NCBI RefSeq assembly: GCF_030317115.1
Contig: NZ_JASZYF010000034.1
Coordinates: 1-61,712, forward strand
Direction of reading: 5' to 3'
Length of the DNA stretch: 61,712 nucleotides
Source of the DNA: Variovorax gracilis
GTDB taxonomy: Bacteria > Pseudomonadota > Gammaproteobacteria > Burkholderiales > Burkholderiaceae_C
Each line of letters starts with the position of its first letter. The first letter of the stretch is position 1. The position numbers were made by a program, and so were the translations under genes. This document shows, piece after piece, positions 48,490 through 57,825 of this stretch. Under the pieces are notes generated by a model, which ran no database searches, was not told the DNA's origin, and was given only the letters and a program-made list of their open reading frames with translations.

Positions 48490-51262
48490 GGTGCTGCATG
48501 CGGTTGACGGCGATGCCGAGCTCGGACTCACATCGCAAGAGGCCGCAAGGCGCCTTGTCGAGCAGGGCCGCAACGAGCTGCGCGCCGCGCCGACCGTGGC
48601 AACGTGGCGCCGCGTTCTGTCGCATTTTCAGGATCCGCTGGTGTACCTGCTGCTGGCGGCCGTCGGCATTTCGCTCGGCGCCTGGGCGATCGAGGGATTT
48701 TCCGGCTGGCCGCTGGATGCGCTGGTGATCGCGGCGATCGTGCTGCTCAACGGCATACTTGGCATCATCCAGCAGACGAAGGCGGCGGACGCGGTCGCCG
48801 CGCTGGCCCGCATCACGGCAGTTAGCTCGGCCGTCGTACGGGATGGCCAAGCACTACGCGTTCCGAGCGCCGAACTGGTGCCGGGCGACTTGTTGGTACT
48901 TGGCGAAGGTGACGCGGTCGGTGCCGATGCCCGACTGCTGCAAGCCGCGTCGCTGCGCGTGCTTGAGGCGTCCCTGACCGGCGAGAGCGAGGCCGTGCTC
49001 AAAGACGCTTCCACGCTTCCTGCAGCGGTTGCTCTGGGTGACAGGTTCGACATGGTTTTCAAGGGAACGGCCATCGCCCAGGGCACTGGCAGTGCGGTGG
49101 TCACCGCCACCGGCATGCGTACGGAGGTGGGCGCGATCGCGGGAATGCTGGAGGCAACTGCGGAAGCGCCGACGCCGCTGAGCATCGAAGTGGCGCGCAT
49201 TGGTCGCATCCTTGGCGTCGCCGTGGTGGCCATTGCCACGGTGGTGGTGGCAACGATCCTGCTCGTCACTGATGTCCACAACGCGGCGGATGTGGTCGGT
49301 GTACTGCTGCTCGGCGTGTCGCTGGCGGTGGCGGCGGTGCCCGAAGGCCTGCCGGCCATCCTGTCGGTGGTGCTGGCCATGGGCGTGCAACGCATGGCCA
49401 GGCAGAACGCAATCGTCAAGAACCTGTCGTCGGTCGAAACGCTGGGTTCGGCGTCCTTCATCTGCACCGACAAGACCGGCACGCTCACGCGCGCGGAGAT
49501 GACGATCGAGCGCGTGGTGACAGCCTCCGGCAGCACCAGCATCACCGGTGCGGGCTACTCGCCGACTGGGCGGGTCGAGCACAACGGCGTCGAACTGGGA
49601 TCGGGGCCGTTGCGCGACGAACAGACGGTGGTGCTTTCTGGCGGAAGCCTTGCCGGCGACGCCCGACTACGCGAGGATGCGGATGGCACGTGGTTGATTC
49701 CATGGCGATCCCACTGAAGCGGCGTTCCTCGTGGCCGAACGCAAGATGGGGCTGACCGAGCGGCGGCTGAAACGCTTCGAGCGCATTGCGGAGATCCCTT
49801 TCACCTCTGAGCGCAAGATGATGTCGACACTCGAGTGCGATCATGAGCACGATGACCGTGTCGTGGTCATCACCAAGGGCGCGCCCGATGTGCTCCTGGC
49901 GCGTTGTACCCAGGTGCGGGTGGGCATGGAGGTGATAGCGCTCGACACGGCGATGCGCTCGCGGATTGTCGCCGAGGTCGATGCACTGTCAGACGCAGCG
50001 CTGCGCACGCTGGCCGTCGCCTACCGGCCGTTGACCGCGCAGGAGGGTGCCTTGGCGACGGAGGCGTTAGAAGGGCTTGAACGCGATCTCATTTTCGTCG
50101 GCACGGTGGGCATCATCGATCCGCCTCGGGCCGAAGCGGCCGTGGCCATTCGGGAGGCACGGCGCGCCGGCATTCGGGTGATCATGATCACCGGCGACCA
50201 CCCGCGCACGGCCGCACGCATTGCGCATGACCTTGGGATCGTCGCGGCAGGCGCTGCGGTTCTTACCGGGCTTCAGTTGGACGCGATGGACGAAGCAGGC
50301 TTTGCGCAAGCGGTGCGCCTCACCTCGGTCTTCGCGCGCGTGGCACCGGCGCACAAGATGCGAATCGTCGCCGCGTTGCAGGCCGATGGCAGCGTGGTCG
50401 CCATGACGGGCGACGGCGTCAACGACGCGCCGGCGCTGAAGGCGGCGGACATCGGCATTGCAATGGGCGTGACCGGCACAGAGGTGAGTCGCGAAGCGGC
50501 TCGGATGATCCTGGTGGACGACAACTTTGCGACCATAGTAGAGGCCGTTCGAGAGGGGCGCGGTATCTTCGACAGCATTCGCAAATTCCTGCGCTACCTG
50601 CTTTCGTCCAACTTGGGCGAGGTGCTCACCGTGTTCCTGGGCGTCGTCGGCGCCAGCGTACTGGGACTGGTCGGCCCCAGTGGCGCAGTCGTGGTGCCTC
50701 TTCTCGCGACGCAGATCCTCTGGGATCAACCTCGTCACCGACTCTGGGCCTGCGCTGGCCATGGGCGTCGACCCGCCGGGTGACGATGTGATGGCCCGCA
50801 AGCCGCGCGGTCGCGGCGAACGCGTGATCGACGCGCAAATGTGGTCGGGGGTGATCCAGATTGGCCTGGTGATGGCACTGACGACGTTGCTGAGCATCGA
50901 CCTCTTTCTGCCGGGCGGCATGATCGAAGGCGACAACGACCTGGCGACGGCCCGGACTGCTGGCTTCACCGTGCTGGTGCTCGCGCAGCTTTTTAATTGC
51001 TTCAACGCGCGCTCCGACCACCGGAGTGCCTTCTCGCACCTGTTCGTCAACCGTTGGCTCTGGGGTGCCGTCGCGCTGTCCGTTGTGTTGCAGATCGCAG
51101 TCGTGCACCTCGGCGTTCTCAATCTCGCGTTTGGAACCGCGCCGCTTGCGCTCGACGAGTGGCTGTTGTGCGTCGCGATGGCCAGCACGGTGCTCTGGTA
51201 CAGCGAATTGCGCAAGTGGATGATGCGCTTCCATTGACTGCCAGCTTCGGCGCCGCAGAGTG

Positions 51263-51280
51263 GTGCGGCAGCGCACAGAC
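51263..51280 (+). promoter_or_regulatory. GTGC-N6-GCAC element, site 5
   Basis: GTGCGGCAGCGCACAGAC, 70-87 bases before the acyl-CoA ligase ATG. A half-site GGTGCGCC follows at 51291, 28 bases on, close to the spacing seen for the pairs at 38969 and 46752. Confidence 0.6.
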
Positions 51281-51349
51281 GGATTCACCTGGTGCGCCTA
51301 TGTTGGAACGGTTAGGCGCCTGAAGCGGCGCCGAAGAACGGAAATCACC

Positions 51350-52993
51350 ATGAACAGAACCCATCCCTACGAATACGGCCTCGACAAGAACGACGCCAAC
51401 TTCGTGTCCTTGTCGCCCCTGAGCTTCCTGGAGCGATCAGCCAGCGTCTACCCGGGGCACATCGCGCTCATCTACGGAACATTACGGCAAACCTGGCGTG
51501 ACACACATTCGCGTTGTCGCCGACTGGCCAGCGCTCTTGTGCAACGTGGGATTGGCGCGGGCGACACCGTCGCGGTGATGCTGCCCAACGTACCGGCGAT
51601 GTTTGAAGCTCATTTCGGCGTGCCGATGACAGGCGCCGTGGTCAACACGCTCAATACGCGGCTCGATGGAGAGGCCATCGCGTTCATGCTGCAACACGGT
51701 GAAGCGAAGGTCCTTTTGACCGACCGGGAGTTCGCCGGCGTGATCGAGAAAGCACTCGCGATGGTTGGCGACAGGCGGCCATTCGTGATCGAGGTTGAGG
51801 ACGACGATGCGCCGGCCGGCAATTCGCTCGGCGACGTTTCATACGAGTCCTTTCTTTCGCATGGCGACCCCGACGTTCGCTGGAAGCTTCCTTCCGACGA
51901 GTGGAATGCCATTGCGCTGAACTACACCTCCGGCACCACCGGCAACCCCAAGGGCGTGGTGACGCATCACCGGGGCGCTTACCTCAACGCGGTGTCGAAT
52001 GTTGTGACGTGGGAGATGCCGCGCCTCCCCGTCTACCTGTGGACGCTGCCGATGTTCCATTGCAACGGCTGGTGCTTCCCGTGGACGTTGGCCTTGCAAG
52101 CTGGCGCCAGCGTCTGCCTGCGCAAGTTCGAGCCAGAGATAGTGTTTGACCTGATCCGCGAGCACAAGGTCACCCACCTCTGCGGTGCACCCATTGTCTA
52201 CGGCATGTTGATCAACGCGCCCGAAGCGCAGCGCGCTGGCATTCGCCACCCAGTCAAGGGTTTGATCGCCGGTTCGGCGCCGCCCGCCGCGATCATCGAA
52301 GGCTGTGAGCAGATCGGAATCGCGATCACCCACGTCTACGGGCTGACGGAGGTCTACGGCCCAGCGGCCGTATGCGCCCAGCAGATCGAGTGGGCTGCGC
52401 TTCCGGTGGGCGAGCGCGCCCGCCTGAACGCGCGCCAAGGCGTGGCCTATCCCATGCAAGAGGCCGTCGTCGTGCTGAACCCCGAGACGATGGAACCTGT
52501 GCCGGCCGATGGGGAAACGATCGGCGAGATCTTCTTCCGCGGCAATCTGGTGATGAAGGGCTACCTGAAGAACGCACAGGCCACGGAAGAAGCATTTGCG
52601 GGGGGCTGGTTTCACACGGGCGACCTCGGGGTCACGCAGTCCGATGGCTATGTGAAGATCAAAGACCGCAGCAAGGATGTAATCATCTCCGGCGGCGAGA
52701 ACATCTCCAGTGTTGAAGTCGAGGAGGTGCTGTACCGCCATGCATCGGTGCTCGCGGCGGCGGTCGTGGCCAAGCCCGATGAGAAATGGGGCGAGGTAGC
52801 CGCGGCCTTCGTTGAACTACGCGTCGGCGCCATTGCAACGGAGGCGGAGATCATCGCGCATTGCCGCGCGGAAATGGCTCGGTTCAAAGTTCCCAAGCAG
52901 GTCATCTTCGGGGTGTTGCCCAAGACCTCCACCGGCAAGATCCAGAAGTTCGTGTTGCGCGAGCAGTTGCATTCGGCCGCAGCCATCGTGTGA
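51350..52993 (+). CDS. Acyl-CoA synthetase (AMP-forming)
   Basis: 547-residue ANL-family ligase. It has the P-loop YTSGTTGNPKGVVTHH (about 191-206), the A8 hinge region with GDLGVTQSDGYVKIKDRSKD, and the catalytic lysine near the end in TSTGKIQKFVL. Activates a carboxylic acid to acyl-CoA; the sequence resembles medium/long-chain fatty-acid and dimethylsulfoniopropionate-type ligases (DmdB-like), so chain length is uncertain. The start at 51350 was chosen over a longer reading because of the GLDKNDANFVSLSPLSFLER opening, also found in the remnant at 37111. It leads the operon ligase-dehydrogenase-hydratase. Confidence 0.93.
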   Translation: MNRTHPYEYGLDKNDANFVSLSPLSFLERSASVYPGHIALIYGTLRQTWRDTHSRCRRLASALVQRGIGAGDTVAVMLPNVPAMFEAHFGVPMTGAVVNTLNTRLDGEAIAFMLQHGEAKVLLTDREFAGVIEKALAMVGDRRPFVIEVEDDDAPAGNSLGDVSYESFLSHGDPDVRWKLPSDEWNAIALNYTSGTTGNPKGVVTHHRGAYLNAVSNVVTWEMPRLPVYLWTLPMFHCNGWCFPWTLALQAGASVCLRKFEPEIVFDLIREHKVTHLCGAPIVYGMLINAPEAQRAGIRHPVKGLIAGSAPPAAIIEGCEQIGIAITHVYGLTEVYGPAAVCAQQIEWAALPVGERARLNARQGVAYPMQEAVVVLNPETMEPVPADGETIGEIFFRGNLVMKGYLKNAQATEEAFAGGWFHTGDLGVTQSDGYVKIKDRSKDVIISGGENISSVEVEEVLYRHASVLAAAVVAKPDEKWGEVAAAFVELRVGAIATEAEIIAHCRAEMARFKVPKQVIFGVLPKTSTGKIQKFVLREQLHSAAAIV

Positions 52994-53001
52994 GTGTCGT
53001 C

Positions 53002-54795
53002 ATGAACTTCTATTCACCCCCGCTCCACGAGATGCTGTTCGCCATGAAAGAGCATGGTGGCCTGGATGCGGTGCTCGCTCAGGTCGGCAACGAAGAAGTC
53101 ACCGGTGACCTGGTCGAGGCGATCCTCGAGGAAGCGTCGCGATTTGCGAGCGACGTGCTGGCGCCAATCAATGCTCAGGGAGACACCCAGGGCTGCCAAT
53201 GGAGCAACGGCGTCGTGACCACCGCCGACGGGTTCAGGCACGCGTACACCGGCTTTTGCGAGAGCGGATGGAACGGCATGCCCTCGGGCACCGAGTTCGG
53301 CGGGCAGGGCATGCCTACGCTGGTGTCGACCGCGGTGCTCGAGATGTGGAAGGCCTCCAACATGGCGTTCTCGCTGTGCCAGATGCTCACGCTGGGCGCC
53401 GTGGAGGCCATCACGCATCACGGCAGTGAGGAACTGAGGCAGCGTTATCTGCCGGCAATGATCGAAGGCCGCTGGACCGGCACGATGAACATCACCGAGC
53501 CCCAAGCCGGCTCCGACCTCGCAGCCATTCGCACCAAGGCCGTTCCGGATGGAGACCACTACCGCATCAGCGGCACGAAGATTTTCATCACCTGGGGCGA
53601 GCACGACATGGCGGACAACATCATCCATCTCGTACTGGCGCGCCTGCCAGATGCGCCGCCTGGCGTGAAGGGTATCTCACTGTTCGTCTGCCCCAAGTTC
53701 CTCGTGAACGCCGACGGCTCGCTTGGCGAGCGCAACGACCTCGTATGCGCCTCGATCGAACACAAGATCGGCATCCACGGCAGCGCCACGGCTGTGATGT
53801 CGTTCGGCGAGGGGCCGGGCGCGCTCGGCTGGCTGGTCGGTGAGCCCAACAACGGACTCGCCTGCATGTTCACAATGATGAATCACGCACGCCTGAACGT
53901 GGGCCTCGAAGGCGTGGCGATCTCCGACCGCGCCTACCAGAAGGCACGGCAGTTTGCGCTCGACCGCGTTCAAGGCAAGACGTTGGGCCGCGAAGGCGGC
54001 GCCAGCGCGACCATCATCGGTCACCCGGACGTACGCCGCATGCTGATGGACATGAAGGCACGCGTCGAGGCGATGCGGGCGCTCGCCTACTACACGGCCG
54101 GCCAGATGGACCGTGCTCATGGCCACGACGACCCCTCCACTCGGCAAAAGGCGCAGGCGCTGGTCGACCTGCTGATACCCGTCGTCAAGGGCTGGTGTAC
54201 CGACAACGCGTTGGGTATCACGTCGGACGGCGTGCAGATTCACGGCGGCATGGGGTTCATCGAAGAGACCGGCGCCTCGCAGCACATGCGCGATGCACGA
54301 ATCACCACCATCTACGAGGGAACAACGGGCATCCAGGCGAACGACCTGATCGGGCGCAAGCTGACGCGCGACGGCGGCGCGGCCATGAAGGAGCTCATCG
54401 CGGTGATGCAGGCCGACGTCGACTCGCTTCATGCGCCGGGCGCAACCGATGACGCGGTGCTCGCGGGCGTGGCCCTGGCACTAGGAAGCGGGTTGCGTGC
54501 GCTCGCCGAAGCCACTGACTGGTTGCTGGCCGCTTCGCCGCGCGATGCGGCGGCCGGGGCTGTGCCCTACCTGCGGCTCTGCGGCACGGTGATCGCCGGC
54601 TGGTTGACTGCGCGCGCTGCGCAAGTGGCCACGCTGCGATTGGCGCGCGGCGACGAGGATGCCGACTTCCTGAACGCGAAACGGATCACTTCGCACCACT
54701 ATGCGATCCACGTATTGCCCGGGGCCGGCGCATTGCGTGACACGGTCCTGCACGGAGCGTCGACGACCCTGGGCCTGACGGATGCCCAGTTCTAG
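53002..54795 (+). CDS. Acyl-CoA dehydrogenase, DmdC/FadE-like long form
   Basis: 597-residue flavoprotein: an acyl-CoA dehydrogenase core (about 75-440) with MNITEPQAGSDLAAIRT, KIFITWGEHD and the DGVQIHGGMGFIEETG loop, followed by a C-terminal extension of about 130 residues (MQADVDSLHAPGATDDAVLA and on). The length and the MNFYSPPLHEML opening are those of the DmdC/PA0506 group rather than the short 380-residue enzymes. It oxidises acyl-CoA to enoyl-CoA. It starts eight bases after the ligase stop and is probably coupled to it. The MaoC hydratase follows. Confidence 0.93.
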   Translation: MNFYSPPLHEMLFAMKEHGGLDAVLAQVGNEEVTGDLVEAILEEASRFASDVLAPINAQGDTQGCQWSNGVVTTADGFRHAYTGFCESGWNGMPSGTEFGGQGMPTLVSTAVLEMWKASNMAFSLCQMLTLGAVEAITHHGSEELRQRYLPAMIEGRWTGTMNITEPQAGSDLAAIRTKAVPDGDHYRISGTKIFITWGEHDMADNIIHLVLARLPDAPPGVKGISLFVCPKFLVNADGSLGERNDLVCASIEHKIGIHGSATAVMSFGEGPGALGWLVGEPNNGLACMFTMMNHARLNVGLEGVAISDRAYQKARQFALDRVQGKTLGREGGASATIIGHPDVRRMLMDMKARVEAMRALAYYTAGQMDRAHGHDDPSTRQKAQALVDLLIPVVKGWCTDNALGITSDGVQIHGGMGFIEETGASQHMRDARITTIYEGTTGIQANDLIGRKLTRDGGAAMKELIAVMQADVDSLHAPGATDDAVLAGVALALGSGLRALAEATDWLLAASPRDAAAGAVPYLRLCGTVIAGWLTARAAQVATLRLARGDEDADFLNAKRITSHHYAIHVLPGAGALRDTVLHGASTTLGLTDAQF

Positions 54796-54808
54796 CTGGG
54801 TAGAAAAC

Positions 54809-55297
54809 ATGAACGAAATGAACGGCTACGACGTCGAAGACCTGAAGGTTGGCATGCGCGCAACCTTCTCGAAGACCATCACAGAGGCCGACATCGTCCT
54901 GTTCGCTGGCGTATCGGGTGACAACAACGCCCTGCACGTGAACGAAGAGTTCGCGGCGACGACGCGCTTCGGCGGCCGCATCGCGCACGGCTTTCTTACG
55001 GCCAGCGTGATTTCGGCGGCGGTGGCCAATCACCTTCCAGGGCCCGGGACGATCTATCTCAGCCAGTTGCTGAACTTCCGTGCGCCGGTACACATTGGCG
55101 AAACGGTGCATGCGAGTGTCAGCGTCAAGTGTGTGGATCCCCTGCGCCGCCGCGTGACGCTTGAAACGGTCTGCACCGTTGGAGAGACCGTGGTGATTGA
55201 CGGCGAGGCGGTGGTGATGACAACCTCGGCCGCCAAGCGCCCGGCCGAGATGGTTGCAGTGGAGCCGCAGCAGGCGACGGCACTGAGCCTTGTCTGA
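54809..55297 (+). CDS. MaoC-type (R)-enoyl-CoA hydratase
   Basis: 162-residue hot-dog fold hydratase of the PhaJ/MaoC type: ITEADIVLFAGVSGDNNALHV and the catalytic histidine in FGGRIAHGFLTAS, with the LNFRAPVHIGETV strand. PhaJ-type enzymes turn enoyl-CoA from beta-oxidation into (R)-3-hydroxyacyl-CoA, the PHA precursor, which fits the phasin gene downstream. ATG 54809 is 13 bases after the dehydrogenase stop. The C-terminal about 20 residues (PAEMVAVEPQQATALSLV) are an extension. Confidence 0.9.
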   Translation: MNEMNGYDVEDLKVGMRATFSKTITEADIVLFAGVSGDNNALHVNEEFAATTRFGGRIAHGFLTASVISAAVANHLPGPGTIYLSQLLNFRAPVHIGETVHASVSVKCVDPLRRRVTLETVCTVGETVVIDGEAVVMTTSAAKRPAEMVAVEPQQATALSLV

Positions 55298-55380
55298 ATG
55301 CGGGCAGGCCGCTCGGCGTTCGCGCGTGCGTTCATTTCATACGTGATGGACCTCGACATGCGCGATGAGTGCGCCTGTGA

Positions 55381-55398
55381 GTGCTCTACCGCACCGAC
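55381..55398 (+). promoter_or_regulatory. GTGC-N6-GCAC element, site 6
   Basis: GTGCTCTACCGCACCGAC followed by AGG, like site 1. It lies in the 278-base gap between the hydratase and phasin genes, 178 bases before phasin. The rest of the gap is empty. Confidence 0.55.
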
Positions 55399-55575
55399 AG
55401 GACACCCGCTACGTTGTGAAATGGGCGCAAGCACGGGTCCCGTGCGGCGTATCGGGTCTCAAGGCCTCACAGAGTCTTTCTGCTCCGATCAGAAGGTAGT
55501 ACTGCCTGTCAGTCAACTGGCCGTGCTCTTTGAATCGAATGGCCTCAAGATCGACCCCCCGGAACAAAGAACCAT

Positions 55576-55905
55576 ATGAATGACCTCACGCAACCCTTCG
55601 TCAAGCTTTCCACGTCCAACACGGAACTCGTGACGCGTTTCGCACAATCCCCGGAGGTCGCGGAATTGGCGAGGGCCAACGCGGAGAAGTTTCTGGATCT
55701 CGCTCAGAAGGCCTTTGGTGGCGCGGCGGCGTCCAGTGCACACGCCGACCTCGTCCGAAATCTCGCCGAGAACTATGCGACCTTTGCGCGTGAGAACGCT
55801 GAGAACCTTATGGGCATCCTAGCCCGAGGACAGGCCGCCGTTGCGCAACAAGTCACAGCCGCAAGCGAGCGCATGGCCGCGGCTACTGAAGTGAAGAAAC
55901 GGTAG
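55576..55905 (+). CDS. Phasin-family protein
   Basis: 109-residue helical, amphipathic protein of the phasin type: AQSPEVAELARANAEKFLDL, then LVRNLAENYATFARENAENL and the alanine-rich AVAQQVTAASERMAAATEVK. Phasins coat PHA granules; short ones may also work as chaperone-like proteins under stress. AAAGAACC precedes the ATG. It follows the fatty-acid operon and carries its own GTGC element, so PHA coating is probably co-regulated with precursor supply. Confidence 0.88.
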   Translation: MNDLTQPFVKLSTSNTELVTRFAQSPEVAELARANAEKFLDLAQKAFGGAAASSAHADLVRNLAENYATFARENAENLMGILARGQAAVAQQVTAASERMAAATEVKKR

Positions 55906-55945
55906 CTCAGGCCGGAGTCATCGAAAAAGCAAAGCGGGGCCCATC

Positions 55946-57310
55946 ATGCATCGGATAGACGTTCACAAACTGGCCGATGAGGCCAAGTTCAATCGCTTTC
56001 ACGCACTTGTCCTTTCTTGGTGTGTGCTCATCATCATCATCGATGGCTACGACCTCGCGGTGGCGGGCATCGCGCTGCCCAGCATCATGAAGGACATGAA
56101 CGTCGACGCCTCGACGGCCGGATTCATGGCGAGTTCGGCCCTGTTCGGAATGATGTTCGGGGCGATATTCCTTGGCACCCTTTCCGACAGGATCGGCCGC
56201 CGCTGGACGATCTCCATCTGCGTCTTCCTGTTCAGTGTCTTCACCGCAGCGGCCGGTTTCGCGAGCGATCCGTACACGTTTAGCGTGCTGCGATTCCTTG
56301 CAGGCCTCGGCATCGGCGGAGTGATGCCCAATATCGTGGCGCAGATGACTGAGTACTCGCCCAAGACGATCCGAAGCCGCATGGTGACTATCATGTTTTC
56401 CGGCTATGCGGTCGGTGGCATCCTCGCAGCGCTGGTCGGCAAGCAGTTCATTGAAGGCTATGGCTGGCAGTCGGTGTTCATCGCCGCCGGCGTGCCGGTG
56501 CTGCTGATTCCGTTCATCCTGAAGATGATGCCGGAGTCGTTGCCCTTCCTTATCAAGCATCATGACGACACCCATTTGCGGCAAGTCGTCAGCCGACTCG
56601 CGCCGGACCTGCGGATGGAGGCACACGAAGAGTTCTTGCTGCCGGCGGAGGACAAGGCCGGGGGAGCGCCCGTCCGCCAGCTGTTCCAGGATGGGCGCGG
56701 TCTCAGCACGATCATGTTTTGGATCGCGTTCTTTATGGGACTGTTCATGATCTACGCGCTCAGTTCTTGGTTGACCAAGCTGATGGCGATGGCAGGGTAC
56801 AGCCTTGGCTCCGCCCTGACGTTCTCACTGGCATTGAACGTCGGTGCCATGGTGGGGGCTATTTCGGGGGGATGGCTTGCCGACAAGTTCAACATCAAGT
56901 ACGTGCTGGTGATCATGTACGCGCTGGGAGCGGTCTTCCTGTACATGATGACCATCAAGACGTCGCAGGAAGTGCTCTATGTGATCGTCGCACTGGTGGG
57001 CACTTGCACCACCGGAGCCCAGATCGTCGCTTACGCGTATTGCGGCCAGTACTACCCCATGGCGATCCGGTCGACCGGTATCGGTATGGCAGCGGGGATA
57101 GGTCGCACCGGCGCGATCATGGCGCCGCTGCTGATCGGGTTACTCGTTTCGCTGAAGCTGCCCCTGGAGCAGAACTTCATCGCCATCGCAACGGCAGGTG
57201 CGCTGGGAGCCATCGCGCTAGCCTTCATCAACCATCGCGCGTCGGCATCGACACACCACGACGACGCCGTGCGCGACACGATCCCACCACTGCGTGAGGT
57301 GCCGGTCTAG
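55946..57310 (+). CDS. MFS transporter, AAHS (aromatic acid) type
   Basis: 454-residue permease with twelve membrane spans: DGYDLAVAGIALPSIMKDMN in span 1, GTLSDRIGRRWT between spans 2 and 3, RFLAGLGIGGVMPNIVAQMTEY in span 4, and a second-half GGWLADKFN repeat. The DGYD motif marks the aromatic acid:H+ symporter branch (PcaK/BenK-like). Substrate could be an aromatic or other organic acid for the ligase upstream. It begins 40 bases after phasin. A decayed copy of its last two spans is at 35640-35865. Confidence 0.9.
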   Translation: MHRIDVHKLADEAKFNRFHALVLSWCVLIIIIDGYDLAVAGIALPSIMKDMNVDASTAGFMASSALFGMMFGAIFLGTLSDRIGRRWTISICVFLFSVFTAAAGFASDPYTFSVLRFLAGLGIGGVMPNIVAQMTEYSPKTIRSRMVTIMFSGYAVGGILAALVGKQFIEGYGWQSVFIAAGVPVLLIPFILKMMPESLPFLIKHHDDTHLRQVVSRLAPDLRMEAHEEFLLPAEDKAGGAPVRQLFQDGRGLSTIMFWIAFFMGLFMIYALSSWLTKLMAMAGYSLGSALTFSLALNVGAMVGAISGGWLADKFNIKYVLVIMYALGAVFLYMMTIKTSQEVLYVIVALVGTCTTGAQIVAYAYCGQYYPMAIRSTGIGMAAGIGRTGAIMAPLLIGLLVSLKLPLEQNFIAIATAGALGAIALAFINHRASASTHHDDAVRDTIPPLREVPV

Positions 57311-57619
57311 GAGACAGCTCGACAGAAATTCATTGACGCTGCACGCAGCGCCTCGGCGGTCGAGTGCAGATCTCCTTGAAAAGAGAAATCAAGAAGGGTG
57401 GCTCTCCGCTCCGTCTGACCTAGACGCGATGTGATGCGCAGCAGTGTGAAACGGTGAAGCGACCTGAAGAGACGTTGTGATCCACGTTGCCCAGAAGTGG
57501 CTTCCAGACTGGTCGACATAGGCCCTTTCGGAGTCCATCGTCCCGGTCGCAGCGCTTATCGGGTCGGTCCCTTGCAAGTTCACTGTGTCTTCCTTCGTTG
57601 CGTAAGCTGGTGGCGTGGT
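57311..57619. other. Gap after the MFS gene
   Basis: 309 bases with no supported gene. It leads into IS66 debris, so it may be the site of a past insertion or deletion. Confidence 0.35.
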
Positions 57620-57758
57620 TCAGGCTGCCAGTCGTTGCTCAACGCAGTGCCCGCCGATATTCCACGGCAGCAACTCCACGATGCGGTTGATCCGCAATGC
57701 GTGCGAGCACATCGCGAAGATACGCTTGTGGATGGAGCCCGTTTGCCTTGGCAGTTTC
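57620..57758 (-). pseudogene. IS66 TnpC transposase tail
   Basis: The minus strand encodes ETAKANGLHPQAYLRDVLAR followed, after a one-base shift, by NRIVELLPWNIGG: the C-terminal end of IS66-family TnpC. Nothing else of the element remains. Confidence 0.75.
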
Positions 57759-57825
57759 GGTCCCATCACCCGTAGACCCTCATGCACTGGCTACCTGTTG
57801 GCAGCGTGGTCGGAAGCGGTGTTCT

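Larger units (their letters stand above)
46854..51237 (+). pseudogene. P-type cation ATPase, broken by IS1380 and two frameshifts
   Basis: The first 18 codons (MTYTLNPRALGDPSVQPI, AAGGAG upstream) stand left of an IS1380 element; the rest resumes at 48494 with LHAVDGDAELGLTSQEAARR. Typical P-type parts follow: TGES in the actuator, PEGLPAILSVVLAMG in span 4 (P2A, calcium-like), the phosphorylation motif CTDKTGTLT and TGDGVNDAPAL. One extra base near 49702 shifts the frame between LI and HGDPTEAAF, another near 50729 between QILW and INLVTDSGP. The tail ends KWMMRFH. The transporter cannot be made. Its promoter, with two GTGC elements, is intact upstream of the IS. Confidence 0.88.
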
